Shown here one piece after another: positions 23,060 through 34,309 of a stretch of DNA of 64,000 nt (position 1 is its first letter; every line of letters begins with the position of its first letter). The notes below the pieces were generated by a model, which ran no database searches, was not told the origin of the DNA, and saw only the letters and a program-made list of their open reading frames with translations. Source of the DNA: Bathymodiolus brooksi. Lineage: Eukaryota > Mollusca > Bivalvia > Mytilida > Modiolidae. The position numbers were made by a program, and so were the translations under genes. Where the stretch lies: assembly GCA_963680875.1 (NCBI GenBank), contig OY804582.1, positions 49,618,646-49,682,645 of the forward strand, given 5' to 3'.

Positions 23060-23800
23060 GTTGTTTCACAGTACCTTGCATTATATTACAGACTTATATA
23101 TTTCTTATGTCAATCTTACATCTAAAACAACCGACACCACATAATAATGTTTTACATGAAACCCATGAATACACTACTAGGACCATGGTAATTGTCATTA
23201 GACGTTAGATATATCAATCGATCAATCAATCGATACAACTATCGGTAAACTATGTGGCTTTTATTCCGTACATGTATCGGTCAAACTTGTACTGTTCTGT
23301 GGTGTATATAAGGATTTAAACTTCTAATATAATAATACGAACAATGCTGACTACGGGCAAAGACCATACAAATGCACCTCTTCAATATCTACGTTAAAAC
23401 TTTGCTGAATTTCAATTCTTTACGAGCAGTAAATGTGATTGTATTACAAAATATCAGTAATAACACATTCACATTATTTCCTTGTCACATTGTATTTTTG
23501 TCAGTCCATGTGGTGATCCATAAATCAGTAGACAGCTTCCATTTGTATGCAACTAAAATAATATAATTTAATGTGGTACCGTTTCATACACAGCTCCATA
23601 TACTTGAATAACGGCAAAACATACAACACAGTTTACAGATTTATAAAACTATTAAAAAAAAATGTAATATTTGAAAATGCGGATCTCATACATTATCGTA
23701 CATTTATTTACATATGAGAAACATGATTAAACATATATTCAAACTACCAATCCATTGAAAAAGATATACTAAATAAATTTCCCAAAAGTTGCCGATCAAC
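23060..23800. repeat. Dispersed repeat family Z, copy 1 (unit 1)
   Basis: Landmarks are ATGTCAATCTTACATCTAAA, ACCGACACCACA, a region of overlapping ATCAATCGAT palindromes (23213-23236), TTTGTCAGTCCAT and ATACTTGAATAACGGCAAAA. It ends by an A-run at 23808-23823. Related copies lie at 30550-31780, 31986-32680 and, as its duplicate, 62850-63600. No coding capacity is evident. Confidence 0.75.
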
Positions 23801-24000
23801 AAATATTAAAAAAAAAAAAAAAATCTAATTACCCTTTTGTATCTGGATTGAATCTCTCCTGGATTGGTCCTCAGTGTTGTATTCAACCACGAAACTGACA
23901 GAGTCGATTGATAGTTATTATTAATTCATTTATTAACGATAATTAGGAAAGTCCAATCAACCAATATCAGACTATATTATTAATTGATAATTTTACGGTC

Positions 24001-24150
24001 ATTTGATTTGTTCAATGCCCATCACGTGGTGTTCTGTATTTTGGCAGGTTGACTTTTGCGGATTGCACGGCAAGGATTTGATTTGTTCAATGCCCATCAG
24101 GTGGTGTTCTGTATTTTGGCAGGTAGACTTTAGCGGGTTGCACGGGAAAG
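24001..24150. repeat. 75-bp tandem duplication
   Basis: The two units, 24001-24075 and 24076-24150, both begin ATTTGATTTGTTCAATGCCC and contain GGTGTTCTGTATTTTGGCAG. They sit exactly between the inverted arms of the insertion at 23977-24257. Confidence 0.9.
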
Positions 24151-24197
24151 ATTTATAAATCAAAATACCGTAAAATTATCAATTAATAATATAAAAT

Positions 24198-24255
24198 ATA
24201 CAGCCTTTCTATTCAGTCGATATAAACTTATATCGACTTCATGGAAAGGCTGTAT
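24198..24255. repeat. Interrupted hairpin
   Basis: ATACAGCCTTTC pairs with GAAAGGCTGTAT, and GTCGATATA pairs with TATATCGAC, with a symmetrical 6-base bulge and a small loop. It lies at the right end of the unit-1-specific insertion. Confidence 0.85.
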
Positions 24256-24544
24256 TTGTATAGTATCGTACCTTTATATACATATCAGAAACACGATTAA
24301 AACTAAATTCAATCTACCGAACAACTTAAATAGACTTACATAATTAACTTTCTAAGAAGTAGCTGATCAACAAATATCCATATCAATAGATTTTAGATTT
24401 TAATACATGTTTGTATCCTGATTGACAGCCTCTGGGTAATATCACTCGCTCAACTCGACCGTTGTATCCGAACCAAACTCTCTACTGATTTTGTTCTCAG
24501 TGTTGTATTCACTCATGAGAATGAGAATGAGTAGATCAATTATA

Positions 24545-24935
24545 AGCATTAATTAATATATTGACGATAACTATGGAAGTCCAAATGAAGCAAGCGAATA
24601 ACTCTTATGGTGATAGGCTTTCTCAAAAGGTAGACCTCACTTAACTGAGGACATCCATTAGCATTAATAAAAATAAAACATTGGAAGGGTTGTTTAAACA
24701 ATCTTCACCAGGCACGCTTGAATATTAGAGAATAATTCAAATCTTTGCGAGTAAGCACACTAAATAGCTTAAAACAAGTTAGCCAAACTCTACTAATGTC
24801 ATCTATGTCTGAGGAAGGTGAACCTTAGTATTAACAACCAATACAATACCTACTAACTGTACATTGTAATACTACTTACATCATATCAATAATAGTCATC
24901 AACAAGTATAATTCGTAATATTATCTAGATGAAAC
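24545..24935. repeat. Dispersed repeat family X, copy 1
   Basis: Shared landmarks are GGAAGTCCAA, CACTTAACTGAGGACA, TTTAAACAATCTTCACCAG, CTAAATAGCTTAAAACA, ATGTCTGAGGAAGGTGAACC and ACTACTTACATCAT. This copy ends before the second inverted arm present in copies 2 and 3. Confidence 0.7.
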
Positions 24936-24959
24936 ATATAGGCTTATGACCACTTCTAA

Positions 24960-26110
24960 AGGCTTTTGGGCACAAATTGAATGATTTGTTCAATAAAAAA
25001 CAATTTTTGTTAAAGCAATACTATATACATGTCCATTCTTGATTGCTCCTTCATTTGGTTCCTATCATGGTGTCCGTGATAGCGGGATGCTGCTAATAGG
25101 CAAACTACTGAAACAAGGGTTCTCTGTGGCTTAGTCATCACTGTATCTATGTCACAAATGACTACAGAAATGTTTCGTATGTCGTTCCAGAGCATTTAAA
25201 TTCGTCCGTTTATTTCCGTGTTGTGATGTCCGCTACGATTTCCACGAAAAATCGATGTTCGATTCGGGTCATGTTTTATTTATTTCATTTGTATTTATTT
25301 TCGCATACTGGTATCCATCACGATTTCATGTGGTGCAGGATCTGCTAACCTTTCCGGAGCACCTCTGCTTAAAAGTGGGGTTCATGTTGATTGGTCATTA
25401 GTTTTCTGTATAATGTTTTATGGATCTTTATTTGTCATGTTGTGATTTTTACCTTTGTTCTCTCTATCCTTTGATTTACGGCTTCTGATTACCCCTTTGG
25501 TATCATCAAACTATTATCACTTAAATGTCATGTTTTCCGTCGAAGAAAATAAACAACGTTTCAACATACAAAATAATATTCTACGATACAATCTAAGGAT
25601 TGTGGGAGATTGATATTACAATTTAAATCAAATTTAGTGGACACGACGAGTTTCTAGAATAATCAACAAAGGTAATATATTGGAAAGCCAAATAATTTAC
25701 AGGAAATGTCAGAAATTGAAAAATGCTAAGGGAAATATGAAAACATTTTTGCATTGCGTTTGAAATAAATACATACAATATGTTTGTTTAATTGGTGAAT
25801 GATGGTGAAACAATTGTTATGCAATACACTTGTATATGTGTATTGTATCCCTCTTCATTCATCGACATCATCATAATCAAACATTAAAGAAAAAATTAAA
25901 AACCCCGTACCAACGAACAAGGCACGCTCAGGACAAACCAGATATTGTAACGCTGGGAACTTGCGTTCTCATTTTCCCGCTATTACTATTGGAAACGCGA
26001 AAATCATTTATTCTCTATTTTCCAATAAAACCAACAAAGTTTAATAAACTTTCTGTGACAGATACTTAATTTATCTGAATACCCTTTGGTATCTTCAAAC
26101 TCTTCTTTTT
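24960..26110 (+). repeat. Family M, copy 2
   Basis: It begins near ACTTCTAAAGGCTTTTGGGC and contains broken traces of the RT C-terminal peptide (LLIGKLLKQGF at about 25090). Next come GGTGCAGGATCTGCTAAC, CCCCTTTGGTATC at 25493, and AAGAAAATAAACAACGTTTC at 25544. The later M segments are missing. A second ACCCTTTGGTATCTTC lies at 26080. No gene is seen. Confidence 0.7.
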
Positions 26111-27210
26111 GAAACGTTTGTTTTCGAAATCAGAGATGGGGACTGTGCATGATCAGCTTAGTGTGAATAATAATCATATGAACAGAAACAATATTCTGCT
26201 ATTGTCCTTTTAAACACAGTTAAGGAGCTTAATAACCAAAACATATAAGAAATAGTACATGGAAGTCTTGTAGCAGATCTTAATATTATTTGTAAAATAT
26301 ACTGCGAACTAAGACTTTCATTACTCATTGTTTTAGTGTTCACTTGTTGTAATTGAGTTTTTAACCTTTTTCAAAAGTATACAACTTTAACTAGTATAAT
26401 GCTAAAACATGTCAGATATATTAAACTAATATGCGTCATTGGCAATAGTGTTCCTTGGAAACATTACAGGCAGACGACATTATATGAAGTTCAAAGTCGA
26501 AAGACAGTTTTGTTAGTAGATATCGTATGAATTATGAATATGTAAGGAAGCAAATCTAACATTGTAATGATTGTTTATTATGACGTTCGTGCATAAATAT
26601 ATGAAATGACAGAGGAATGAAGTCCACATTTTCTCTAGCTCTACGCATGTTCGACGGAAACTATGCCTATTTATATTCTGTATACATACAATGAATACAC
26701 CAATCAGCTTTGATCAAGTAGACTTATAACCGAAACATGAAAAACATATATATATATATAGCTGACCGCCACAGCTCCAATAATTATCTCCTTAGTATTA
26801 GACGCTAAGATCAGCTAAAACCCTTAATATATTTATTTATTAAGATATCAAATTAAATGAGTTTTTTTAAATGGTCAGGATTGCATAAAAATAAAAGACC
26901 AATTAAATCGCACGTAGGAATTCGGCCCGGTACTGACATGCAAACAGTATCGGAGACTTTTTCAACGACTGCAAACGGACGGCTTTAAAGTTGCAGATAG
27001 GTAAAGACGATGACAAAAAGGAATCGGAATATCAAAAATATATTTATCATGCTTCAAAGGGGTACCAATATTATGGCGAATCAGGTCACGGCACCAATAA
27101 ACAACTATTTTGAAAAAGTGTTGTATGAAAATTTGACATTTGAGATTCCTCCTCTGTGGTTTTTAAAAGTAGTCGAGGGATAAAAAAAAATCGTCACAAG
27201 TCCCTGTGGT
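26111..27210. other. No gene recognised
   Basis: AT-rich sequence with a short (TA)n run at 26745-26760. It includes the left flank of the Tc1-like remnant. The Tc1 terminal inverted repeat and N-terminal coding part should lie here, but I cannot identify them. Confidence 0.5.
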
Positions 27211-28420
27211 TAGACTGTTCACAGAAGACTACTTGAATGCTAGGCGTCCATTGGTTGGACCAATCCTTAAAAAAATGACATAGGACCGCGAGACTAGCCT
27301 GGGCTCGCACACGCCGTTGTTGGAGGCTTCACACCTGGCAACACATCCTTTTTAGTGATGAATCCCGATTTTCACTTCGCTTTAGCAATGAACGTGTGAA
27401 CCGGTGTGGGGAAGGTTTTACGGACCAGTGTGTGAACGAGTTTTGGAGGTGAAAGTGGTCTGGGCTGGAATTTGTCATGATGTTCACATTCAGCTAACAT
27501 TTTTCAAGGAACATTGAATGCCGTAAAATACAGATACGATCTTCTTGGTCTTATCGTTCTGCCTTTTCTGGAACAGCACATGCATATGAAGTATATATCA
27601 GATGATACGATATTCCAGAGCTTGTGATTCCTATAAGGATTTCATTGATAGAGAACTACAGCCAACCAATACGCTACTGAACGAAGGGTTCCGTTTGGTG
27701 AAGTTGAGGTCATCACTTCGAAAATGTTACGGTCGCCACCATGACTTGGTTGACCGTTATGGAATATCTGTGTCACAAATGACCACGGATATGTCCCACT
27801 TGTCGTAATCACTTCCCGGTACTTTACCCATTCACGATTTATTACCGGGTTTGTTATTAGATTAACACTACGTATGTCACTAGTGGGGCAGGAACTGCTT
27901 ACCCGTGCGGAACACCTGAGTTCAACTTCGGTTTTAGTGGGGTTCGTGTTGCTTGATCTTTAGTTTGATATCTATGTTTTGTAGATAGTTGTTTGTCCTT
28001 TAGTACTTTTTCTGTTGTCTTTTCTTCTTCGATATACGGATTCTGATTGCCCTTTTGGTATCTTCAATCTCTTCTCTGATCACGTCTTTCAACATGGCAA
28101 TCCACGATGTTACGTGGCTTGTGTTTGTCAAGACATTCTGAACCAGAATCACACCCGTTTTCTTCTTTGGCCGACATTATCACCGAATCAGTCAACAATT
28201 GCATATTTATAGGATGAACTCAGTAAACGTGTTCACCACCCTCAAAGTCCACGGGAAACACTACATGCACTGCGTGACGCATTGTGTACGAGTGGAACCA
28301 CATCACAAAATGCTTTATCCAATGATTGCTTGGTTGTATGCGTCGGAGATGCGAAGCTGTCGTTGCTGCAAGAGGTGTTCACACACATTACTGAACTCCG
28401 CAAACACCCATACTGGATGA
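27211..28420 (+). pseudogene. Tc1-like transposase remnant, split by a retroelement
   Basis: The first part (27211-27577) gives LNARRPLVGPIL, FSDESRFSLRFSNERV (first catalytic Asp), then VWAGICHDVHIQLTF and VLPFLEQH in shifting frames. The second part (28078-28420) begins VFQHGNPRCYVACVCQDIL, where the second catalytic Asp of H-D-N-A-R is Gly. It continues LLWPTLSPNQSTIAYL with a stop, where the third acidic residue (P-I-E-H-L-W) is Ala, then DELSKRVHHPQSPRETLHAL. Tc1/mariner enzymes cut and paste DNA at TA sites; this one lacks two of three catalytic acids and has frameshifts. Confidence 0.85.
27578..28077 (+). mobile_element. 5'-truncated RT-retroelement 3' end inserted in a Tc1 transposase
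   Basis: This holds the best-preserved form of the peptide in family M. A 68-residue frame (27602-27808) reads IRYSRACDSYKDFIDREL, then RSSLRKCYGRHHDLVDRYG and ISVSQMTTDM, and ends in a stop. I recall this tail from reverse-transcriptase proteins common in bivalves, but cannot name the clade with confidence. About 270 bp of 3' untranslated sequence follows, containing GGGGTTCGTGTTGCTTGATC and ending in TTTTGGTATCTTCAATCTC. On both sides the sequence is Tc1 transposase, so this is an insertion. Confidence 0.65.
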
Positions 28421-28549
28421 CAATTTTTGTCTGTCCATGATATGTTCTGATAATGATGTTGAAAAATGTTGTTGATATTGCCTTATTTGCTATGCTCATA
28501 TGAATCTAAAGTATACGATTTTTGTCGATTTTGCTTCTCTGTGTAAAAA

Positions 28550-30550
28550 ATAATGAGCATCAAACCCTTGTATCGTTTTTACCTGGTTTACCTGGTTCCA
28601 ATGTCTGTTATATGGGCTAATTAGCCCCTTGAAACCTTCTTGATAGGTTGGTTTCTACCTTTGATCGGTAGACATCTGGTGAGAATTATATCTCCAAATT
28701 TTGCCAGTGGTTGTTTAATTGGCTTTTGAAAGTGTTGACTGTTTTTGTTTCTATTACTTGTTTTGGTAAGCAATTCCACATATCCACTCTTCTTTGTGAG
28801 AAGCTGTATTTGCTGATATTTGTTCTGCTGTTCTTTTTATATATCTTCTGGTTGTGACCCCTAGTTGCAGTTCGACTCATAGGAAAAATGCGCTCATGTT
28901 GTACTTTATCGATGTTATAAAGGATTTTGAAAGTTTCAACCATGTGGGCTCTCAGTCTTCTGTATTGAAGTGATGGCAATATAAGATATTTCAGGCGTTC
29001 TGTGTAGCTCAGATGTTGTATAATTTGTACTAATGTGGTCGCTCTTCTCTGAAGATTTTCTATTTGCATAGCTTCTTTTTTATATATCACAGACCATACA
29101 TTGCTGCCATATTCTAGATGTGGCCCTACTATACTTTTGAATAATGTTAAAAACATTTATTTATCCATGTAGCTGAAACTTCTTTTAATCATGCCAAGTC
29201 TTTGGCTTGCTTTGTTTTGTCTGTTGGTTGATATGTTGTTGAAATTTCAGCTTATCGTCAATTAGTATTCCTATATCGTTGTCTTCCGTTACTTGATTAA
29301 TTTCATTTTCTCCCATTTCATGCTTCGTGTTGGTAGCGTGTCCTAGGTGTACATACTTACATTTTGACTTGTTGAATTTTAGGAGCCACTTATCTGACCA
29401 ATGCACTCGGTTGTTTTTTCATTCTGTAAACTATGTTGTTCTTCTTCCTTGTTTACTATTGCATACACTTTAGTGTCATCCAAGAATAAGTTTGCTATAT
29501 TCTGAATTACATCAGGTAAATCATTGATGTAAATTGTAAAAAAAATATGGAACCTGGAACGCTTCCTTGAGGAATCCCACTTGTCACTATTGTCCACTCC
29601 AAGCCTGTACCATTTATTAAAACGTTTTATTTTCTGTTTGCCAGAAAGTCTCTGATCCATCATAAAATATTTCCACATATGCCATATCTTTGTAGTTTAT
29701 TGATGAGACGTTGGTGAGGTACCGTGTCGAAAGCATTTTGCAAGTCTACATATATAATATCTATTGCATTTCGGTTGTCTAGTTGTTCTGTCCAATTATC
29801 TAGTACTTCTATTAATTGCGTTGCACAATATTTACCTTTTCTAAAACCATGTTGATCAGTAGTATATATATTATGTCTCTCCATGTGATCCAATATGCAA
29901 TATCTAATAAATTTGTCCATTGTCTTGCATACAATTGATGTTAAACTAATTGGTCGATCATTTTCCACTAAGTTTTTTGGTCCTTTTTTCTGAATAGGTG
30001 TTACATTTGCTTCCTTCCAACTTTCTGGCAATTTCATCGTTTCCATGGATATATTAAAATTTGTTGCCAGTGCTATGGATATATTCTTAGCAGTCTCATG
30101 TAAATATTGTGGGTGCAATTGCTCTGGCCCTGACGATTTAGTAACTTTTAGCTTCTCCAGATGTTTTTGTGCAGTTTTTGGGCTGAATTTGATCGTTGAT
30201 AGTTTTTCGTCGGTTCTTTGATCGACCGTTGGAGCGCTTAGACTATCTACTTCGACAGTGAAGACACTTTGAAAATGTGTTAATTAATTCTGCTTTAATT
30301 CTATCGTCTGTGTTTATTTCTCCTTGTTCATCTATTATATATGGACTATTCTCTTTTGTTTTAGTCTTTGATTGTATGAATTTCCAGAAAATTTTACTAT
30401 CTTCCTTCATATTGATGGCAATTGTGCGTTCATATTCATACTTTGCTTTTCTCACTAAACGATGTGCTTCATTCCTTGCTTCTTCATACTTCATATTTTT
30501 TTGTTGATCAATCTAGTATATTCCTTATAGTACTTTTTATTTGACATTTG
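28550..30550 (-). pseudogene. CR1/L2-like LINE, 5'-truncated
   Basis: On the minus strand: an upstream segment EEARNEAHRLVRKAKYEYER and EDSKIFWKFIQSKTK (30243-30494). The RT begins at 29660-30118 with ESWKEANVTPIQKKG, RPISLTSIVCKTMDK, DQHGFRKGKYCATQLIEVLD and motif A DLQNAFDTVPHQRL. The next frame (29379-29678) holds FTIYINDLPDVIQ and motif C LFLDDTK, with both Asp kept. The C-terminus (28686-29156) has LFKSIVGPHLEYGSNVW and FSQRRVDMWNCLPKQV. The endonuclease part is absent, so it is 5'-truncated, and at least four frameshifts or stops occur. The 3' untranslated end runs to about 28550. Confidence 0.85.
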
Positions 30551-31780
30551 TTGCTCCATAGTACATTACATTACACCACTGATTTATATATCTGTATGTC
30601 AATCTTAAATCTCAGATGACCGACATCGCAAAACAAATGGTTAACATGAGACCCCTGGTGAAATAAATATATGTGTAAACAGTGCATGAATAAATCATTT
30701 AGCGATACAAGTTCAGGTGGGCCTCTAATTACCAAAGTGTGTGTTCTGAATACAGTAATAGGACCATTGCAATTGTCATCAGACGTCAAATCCACCAATC
30801 GATCAATAAATCGATACACCTACCGGTATACTATGCGGCTTTTATTCAGTACATGTATCGGTCTAAATTTGTACCGTTCTGTTGTGTATGTAAAGATTGA
30901 AATTTCACATATAGAATATGAACATTACCGACTAAGCAAAGACCACATGGATGCCCTTCTTTAATATCTAAGTAAATACTGTGTTGTATTTTAATTCGTC
31001 ATTAGCTGTGAAGGTGAATGCATCTGAAAATATCAGTTATAACACATGTAAACTATTTTCTTGTCACATTGCATTTTTGTCAGTCCATATTGAGATATAC
31101 AAATTTGTAGACAGTTTCCATTCGTATTCATCTAAAATAATATAGTTAGTGTGATGCTTAAGAAATAAATCATGGAAGCCAAAATTTGTTGTGAGTTTTA
31201 ACATGGACTTGCATATAACATTTACTAATAACCGCCAGCCAATGTTAAAACTCAAAACACATTCTGGCTTCCATGATTTATTTCGATTCTGATATGTCTA
31301 AGAGTACACATTCGGTAGTATACTTTGATTGGAAGACAGTAATTTATATTTAAGTTTGAGGAAAATGTCACACACAATATATGATGCAAAATTCGAGCAA
31401 ACGATAATTCATCAACATGTATATTTACGACGGTAAAGTCAGACACATGCACCGGCGCATGTGCTAATGAGATTATACCCAATCGATAAATCGATCGTTT
31501 GTTAACAAAGCGAAAGAAGGACGTCGTGTTAGAATAGTACATATTCAGCTTCATATACTTGAATAACGGTAAAGCATACAAACCAGTTTACAGATTTATC
31601 AAACTAGTTAAAAACAATAATTGAAAATTCGGATATCTCGGACATTATCATATATTTATACACAAATAAGTAAAATTATTAGAAATAAATTTAAATTATC
31701 GATCCACTTAAATAGACTTAGCCTATGAACTTACCGAAAACGTAGCTGATTAACACATATCACAATAAATATAGTTTAGA
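30550..31780. repeat. Family Z, copy 2, carrying an insertion
   Basis: It matches copy 1 on both sides of an extra segment at about 31150-31545 that contains a long hairpin. Its left end adjoins a LINE, and its right end runs into a SINE at about 31785. Confidence 0.75.
31150..31545. mobile_element. Insertion with 42-bp inverted arms in family Z copy 2
   Basis: This segment is absent from the two other Z copies at the same point. Near its left end, 31163-31204 and 31242-31283 are almost perfect inverted repeats starting AAATAAATCATGGAAGCC, separated by 37 bp. A second small palindrome, CACATGCACCGGCGCATGTG, lies near 31445. No open frame is convincing. It may be a MITE. Confidence 0.6.
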
Positions 31781-31789
31781 TTGCAATAC

Positions 31790-31985
31790 CTATGCAATCA
31801 GTGCCTATCACCACTGATGTCGTGAGTTCGAATCTCGGTCAGGGCGAGGCATACAACATTATGTGATAACATTTGTCAGTGACTTGGTCCTCCGGTTTCC
31901 TCCACCGATACAACTGACCTCCACGATATAATTAAAATATTGTTGAAAGTAGCGTTAAACACCATCAATCAAACAAACAAACAAC
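31790..31985 (+). mobile_element. tRNA-derived SINE, nearly full length
   Basis: A tRNA-like head carries the B box GAGTTCGAATC (31824-31834). The body has ACAACATTATGTGATAA, GGTTTCCTCCACCGATAC, AACTGACCTCCACGATATA and TATTGTTGAAAGTAGCGTT. The tail is (CAAA)n at 31965-31985. The 3' body matches the fragments at 909-1041 and 38179-38311. It may belong to the metazoan-wide MetaSINE type, from memory. The cloverleaf is not intact, so it is not a tRNA gene. Confidence 0.75.
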
Positions 31986-32680
31986 CAGATGTATTTGTAT
32001 GTGAATCTTAAATCTCAGATGAACTACATCCCAGAAAAATGTTTAACATGCAAACCCTGGCGCCATGACTAAATACGTTAGTAATACATGTTCAGATGGG
32101 AATCTAATTACCATAGTATGTATGCTGATTTCACTAATAGCACCATTGCAATTGTAGTCAAACGTCAAATCCATTAATCGATACATCTACGGGTATACTA
32201 TGCAGCTTATATACATTTATTGGTCCAAACTATTACTTCCAATATAATAATACGAACAAAACTGACGACAGCCAAAGATCATAACAATGTCATTCTGTGA
32301 TATGTACGTTGAAGCTGTGAAGCTGTATGTATCAAAAACATATCAGTAATAACATTATTACACCATTCCCTTGTCGCATTGTATATTTGACAGTCCATAT
32401 AGTAATCCGTAGATCTGTAGACAGTTTTCATTCGTATTCAACTAAAAAAATATATCTAAAGTGGTATCATTAGATAGGCAGATTCATATACTTGAATAAC
32501 GGTATACTATATACAATAGTTTACAGATTTATCAAACCAGTAAGAAAGCAATAATTGAAAATTATGATCTCAGACATCCTCATATATGTATATACAAATA
32601 AGTAAAATGATTAGAAATAAATTAAAATTATCGATCCACTTAAATAGACTTACACAATAAGCTTTCTACGGAAAAAGTTG
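31986..32680. repeat. Family Z, copy 3
   Basis: This begins directly after the SINE tail and shares GTGAATCTTAAATCTCAGATG, CAAACGTCAAATCCAT and ATACTTGAATAACGGTATA with copies 1 and 2. It passes into family X at about 32790. Confidence 0.7.
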
Positions 32681-32789
32681 ATCAATAAATATCAATACAC
32701 ATTTATTTTAGATTCTAATACATGTTTGTATCCGGATCCACACTCTACTGACTTGGTCCGCAGTGTTCTGTTCAATCAAGAAACTAAGA

Positions 32790-33365
32790 GTTGATTACAT
32801 GTTATCATTAATTTATATATTTACTATAACTAGGGAAGTCCAATGTCAATGAAGAAATCGCTTAACTCTAATGGCACAAGGCAACAACGGTAAACCTCAC
32901 TTAATTGAGGACACATATTAACTTTAATAACATAAAATATTGGAAGGCGTGGTTTAAATAATCTTCACCAGTTACGCTTGAATATAAGAGAATAACTAAT
33001 TGTTTTGAGAGTAAGCAAACTAAATGGCTTAAAACAGGTTACCCAAAACCCAATAATGATATATATGTCTGAGGAAGATGAACCTTAGTTTTAGCAATCA
33101 ATACAATACCTACTAAATGTACATTACAATACTACTTACATCATGTCAATAATAGTCATCAACATGTAGAATTCGTAATATCTATAATATATAATTTAAA
33201 CTTAAATTGTTGGTACCACGATGGTGTTGATTGAAAAGGAAATTAATGAGATAACTTCGTACTAATTAAGGTTCATCTTCTTCAGACATTGATATGCACT
33301 TAAACCTATATATAAATGTCGCTGAAGGGAACCTTAAAATGTTACCTTTATGGGGAGTTGTTCTC
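32790..33365. repeat. Family X, copy 2
   Basis: This copy contains the full inverted pair: ATGTCTGAGGAAGATGAACC (33065) and, at 33264-33290, the near-complement ending GGTTCATCTTCTTCAGACAT. It continues to GGGAACCTTAAAATG. No gene is seen. Confidence 0.7.
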
Positions 33366-34309
33366 TTAGGCAGTGATTTGCTATATATATGTGCACTTTA
33401 AGGTATGTAAGACTGTGATTAAGTGGATGGATTGTGCTGACATTGTTGAGATATTGTAGTTTTTTTTAAATATTGGTTTTAGTTGTTAATATTTTACGTC
33501 CTAATTGTTTTGAGACAAGTAACACTGAAGATATCAATTATACAACAATTTCCCCAGCAATACTATTGTGAATGCCGCCTATTGTACAGGTTGTTGTTGC
33601 AGGTCGGTATTACAGACCGCTGTGCTAATAGCGAGTTTTATGGTAATTTGATTTTTTTTTTAAACAAGGTTCATATCTTTTGCATAGTCGTAATTAATAG
33701 AAAATGTATTCAAACTCTTTCTCAAACCAGTTCATATGACAGAAAAAATAATCATAATTCCTATTTGATATATTTTTGGTAAATGAACAGTTCGTTCTGG
33801 TATACAATGTTCATCAAGCGTCATCTGCTTAAAATATATCGCTGTATGTCTATTCATCTGAAAAAAAAAGAAATACACGTTCAGCTGTATATTATTCCAA
33901 ATGATTAAAAATGATTAAAAAACGAGAAGTAATATCAATTTCAGATATATCATTTCCACCCGTACAATGTGCTTTTTAGCATAAAATTCCAAAAAATCCA
34001 CGTATGATTTGATACAATGTTATTGTGGAAGAAGTGTTTGTCTATCGACATGTAAATGCCTGCACATATATGTTTGTATATATATTACATACCTTTGTCA
34101 AATTACAAGTCTTTTTTTCACTGTGTTGATCAAATTGACGAGCGAAGTCCGTTTCCATATCAAATATATCTTAGTCAATATCGTTGTCATCCAATAATAT
34201 GTGCACCACAGTTACCTGATATTGTTTGACCTCGAGCGAATTTATGATTTTCGCACTCGATTGACAAGCACATGATGTATGTTTTTATGTTTTAATTTAT
34301 TCAATTGGC
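33366..34309. other. No gene recognised
   Basis: AT-rich sequence. The part at 34010-34165 is repeated at 50455-50617 (AATGCCTGCA, ATATATGTTTGTATA and AAATTGACGAGCGAA). The 99-residue plus-strand frame at 33483-33782 has no motif I recognise and is probably chance. Confidence 0.5.

Larger units (their letters stand above)
23977..24257. mobile_element. Unit-1-specific insertion with inverted ends and hairpin
   Basis: This is absent at the equivalent empty site in unit 2 (near 63776). It contains ATTGATAATTTTACGGT and its complement ACCGTAAAATTATCAAT as arms (about 23974-24000 and 24165-24191) around a 75-bp tandem duplication. A hairpin follows at 24198-24255. A TA target duplication is possible. 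It looks like a small non-autonomous element or a foldback cluster. Confidence 0.65.
13065..24488. repeat. Segmental duplication block B, unit 1
   Basis: This block aligns with 51112-64000 in the same orientation. It includes most of a YR retroelement, a family M copy, a 50-bp minisatellite and family Z. Relative to unit 2 it has extra DNA at 19617-20436 and 23977-24257. It lacks the equivalents of about 57056-59262 and 60076-60533. Within it, 20510-23060 is AT-rich and I see no gene there. Confidence 0.9.

Noticed and set aside
31790..31870. Possible tRNA gene from the GAGTTCGAATC B box
   Set aside because: No acceptor or anticodon stem can be folded, and the sequence continues into a SINE body with a (CAAA)n tail.
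33483..33782. 99-residue plus-strand frame
   Set aside because: AT-rich, no motif, not present in related repeats; consistent with chance.
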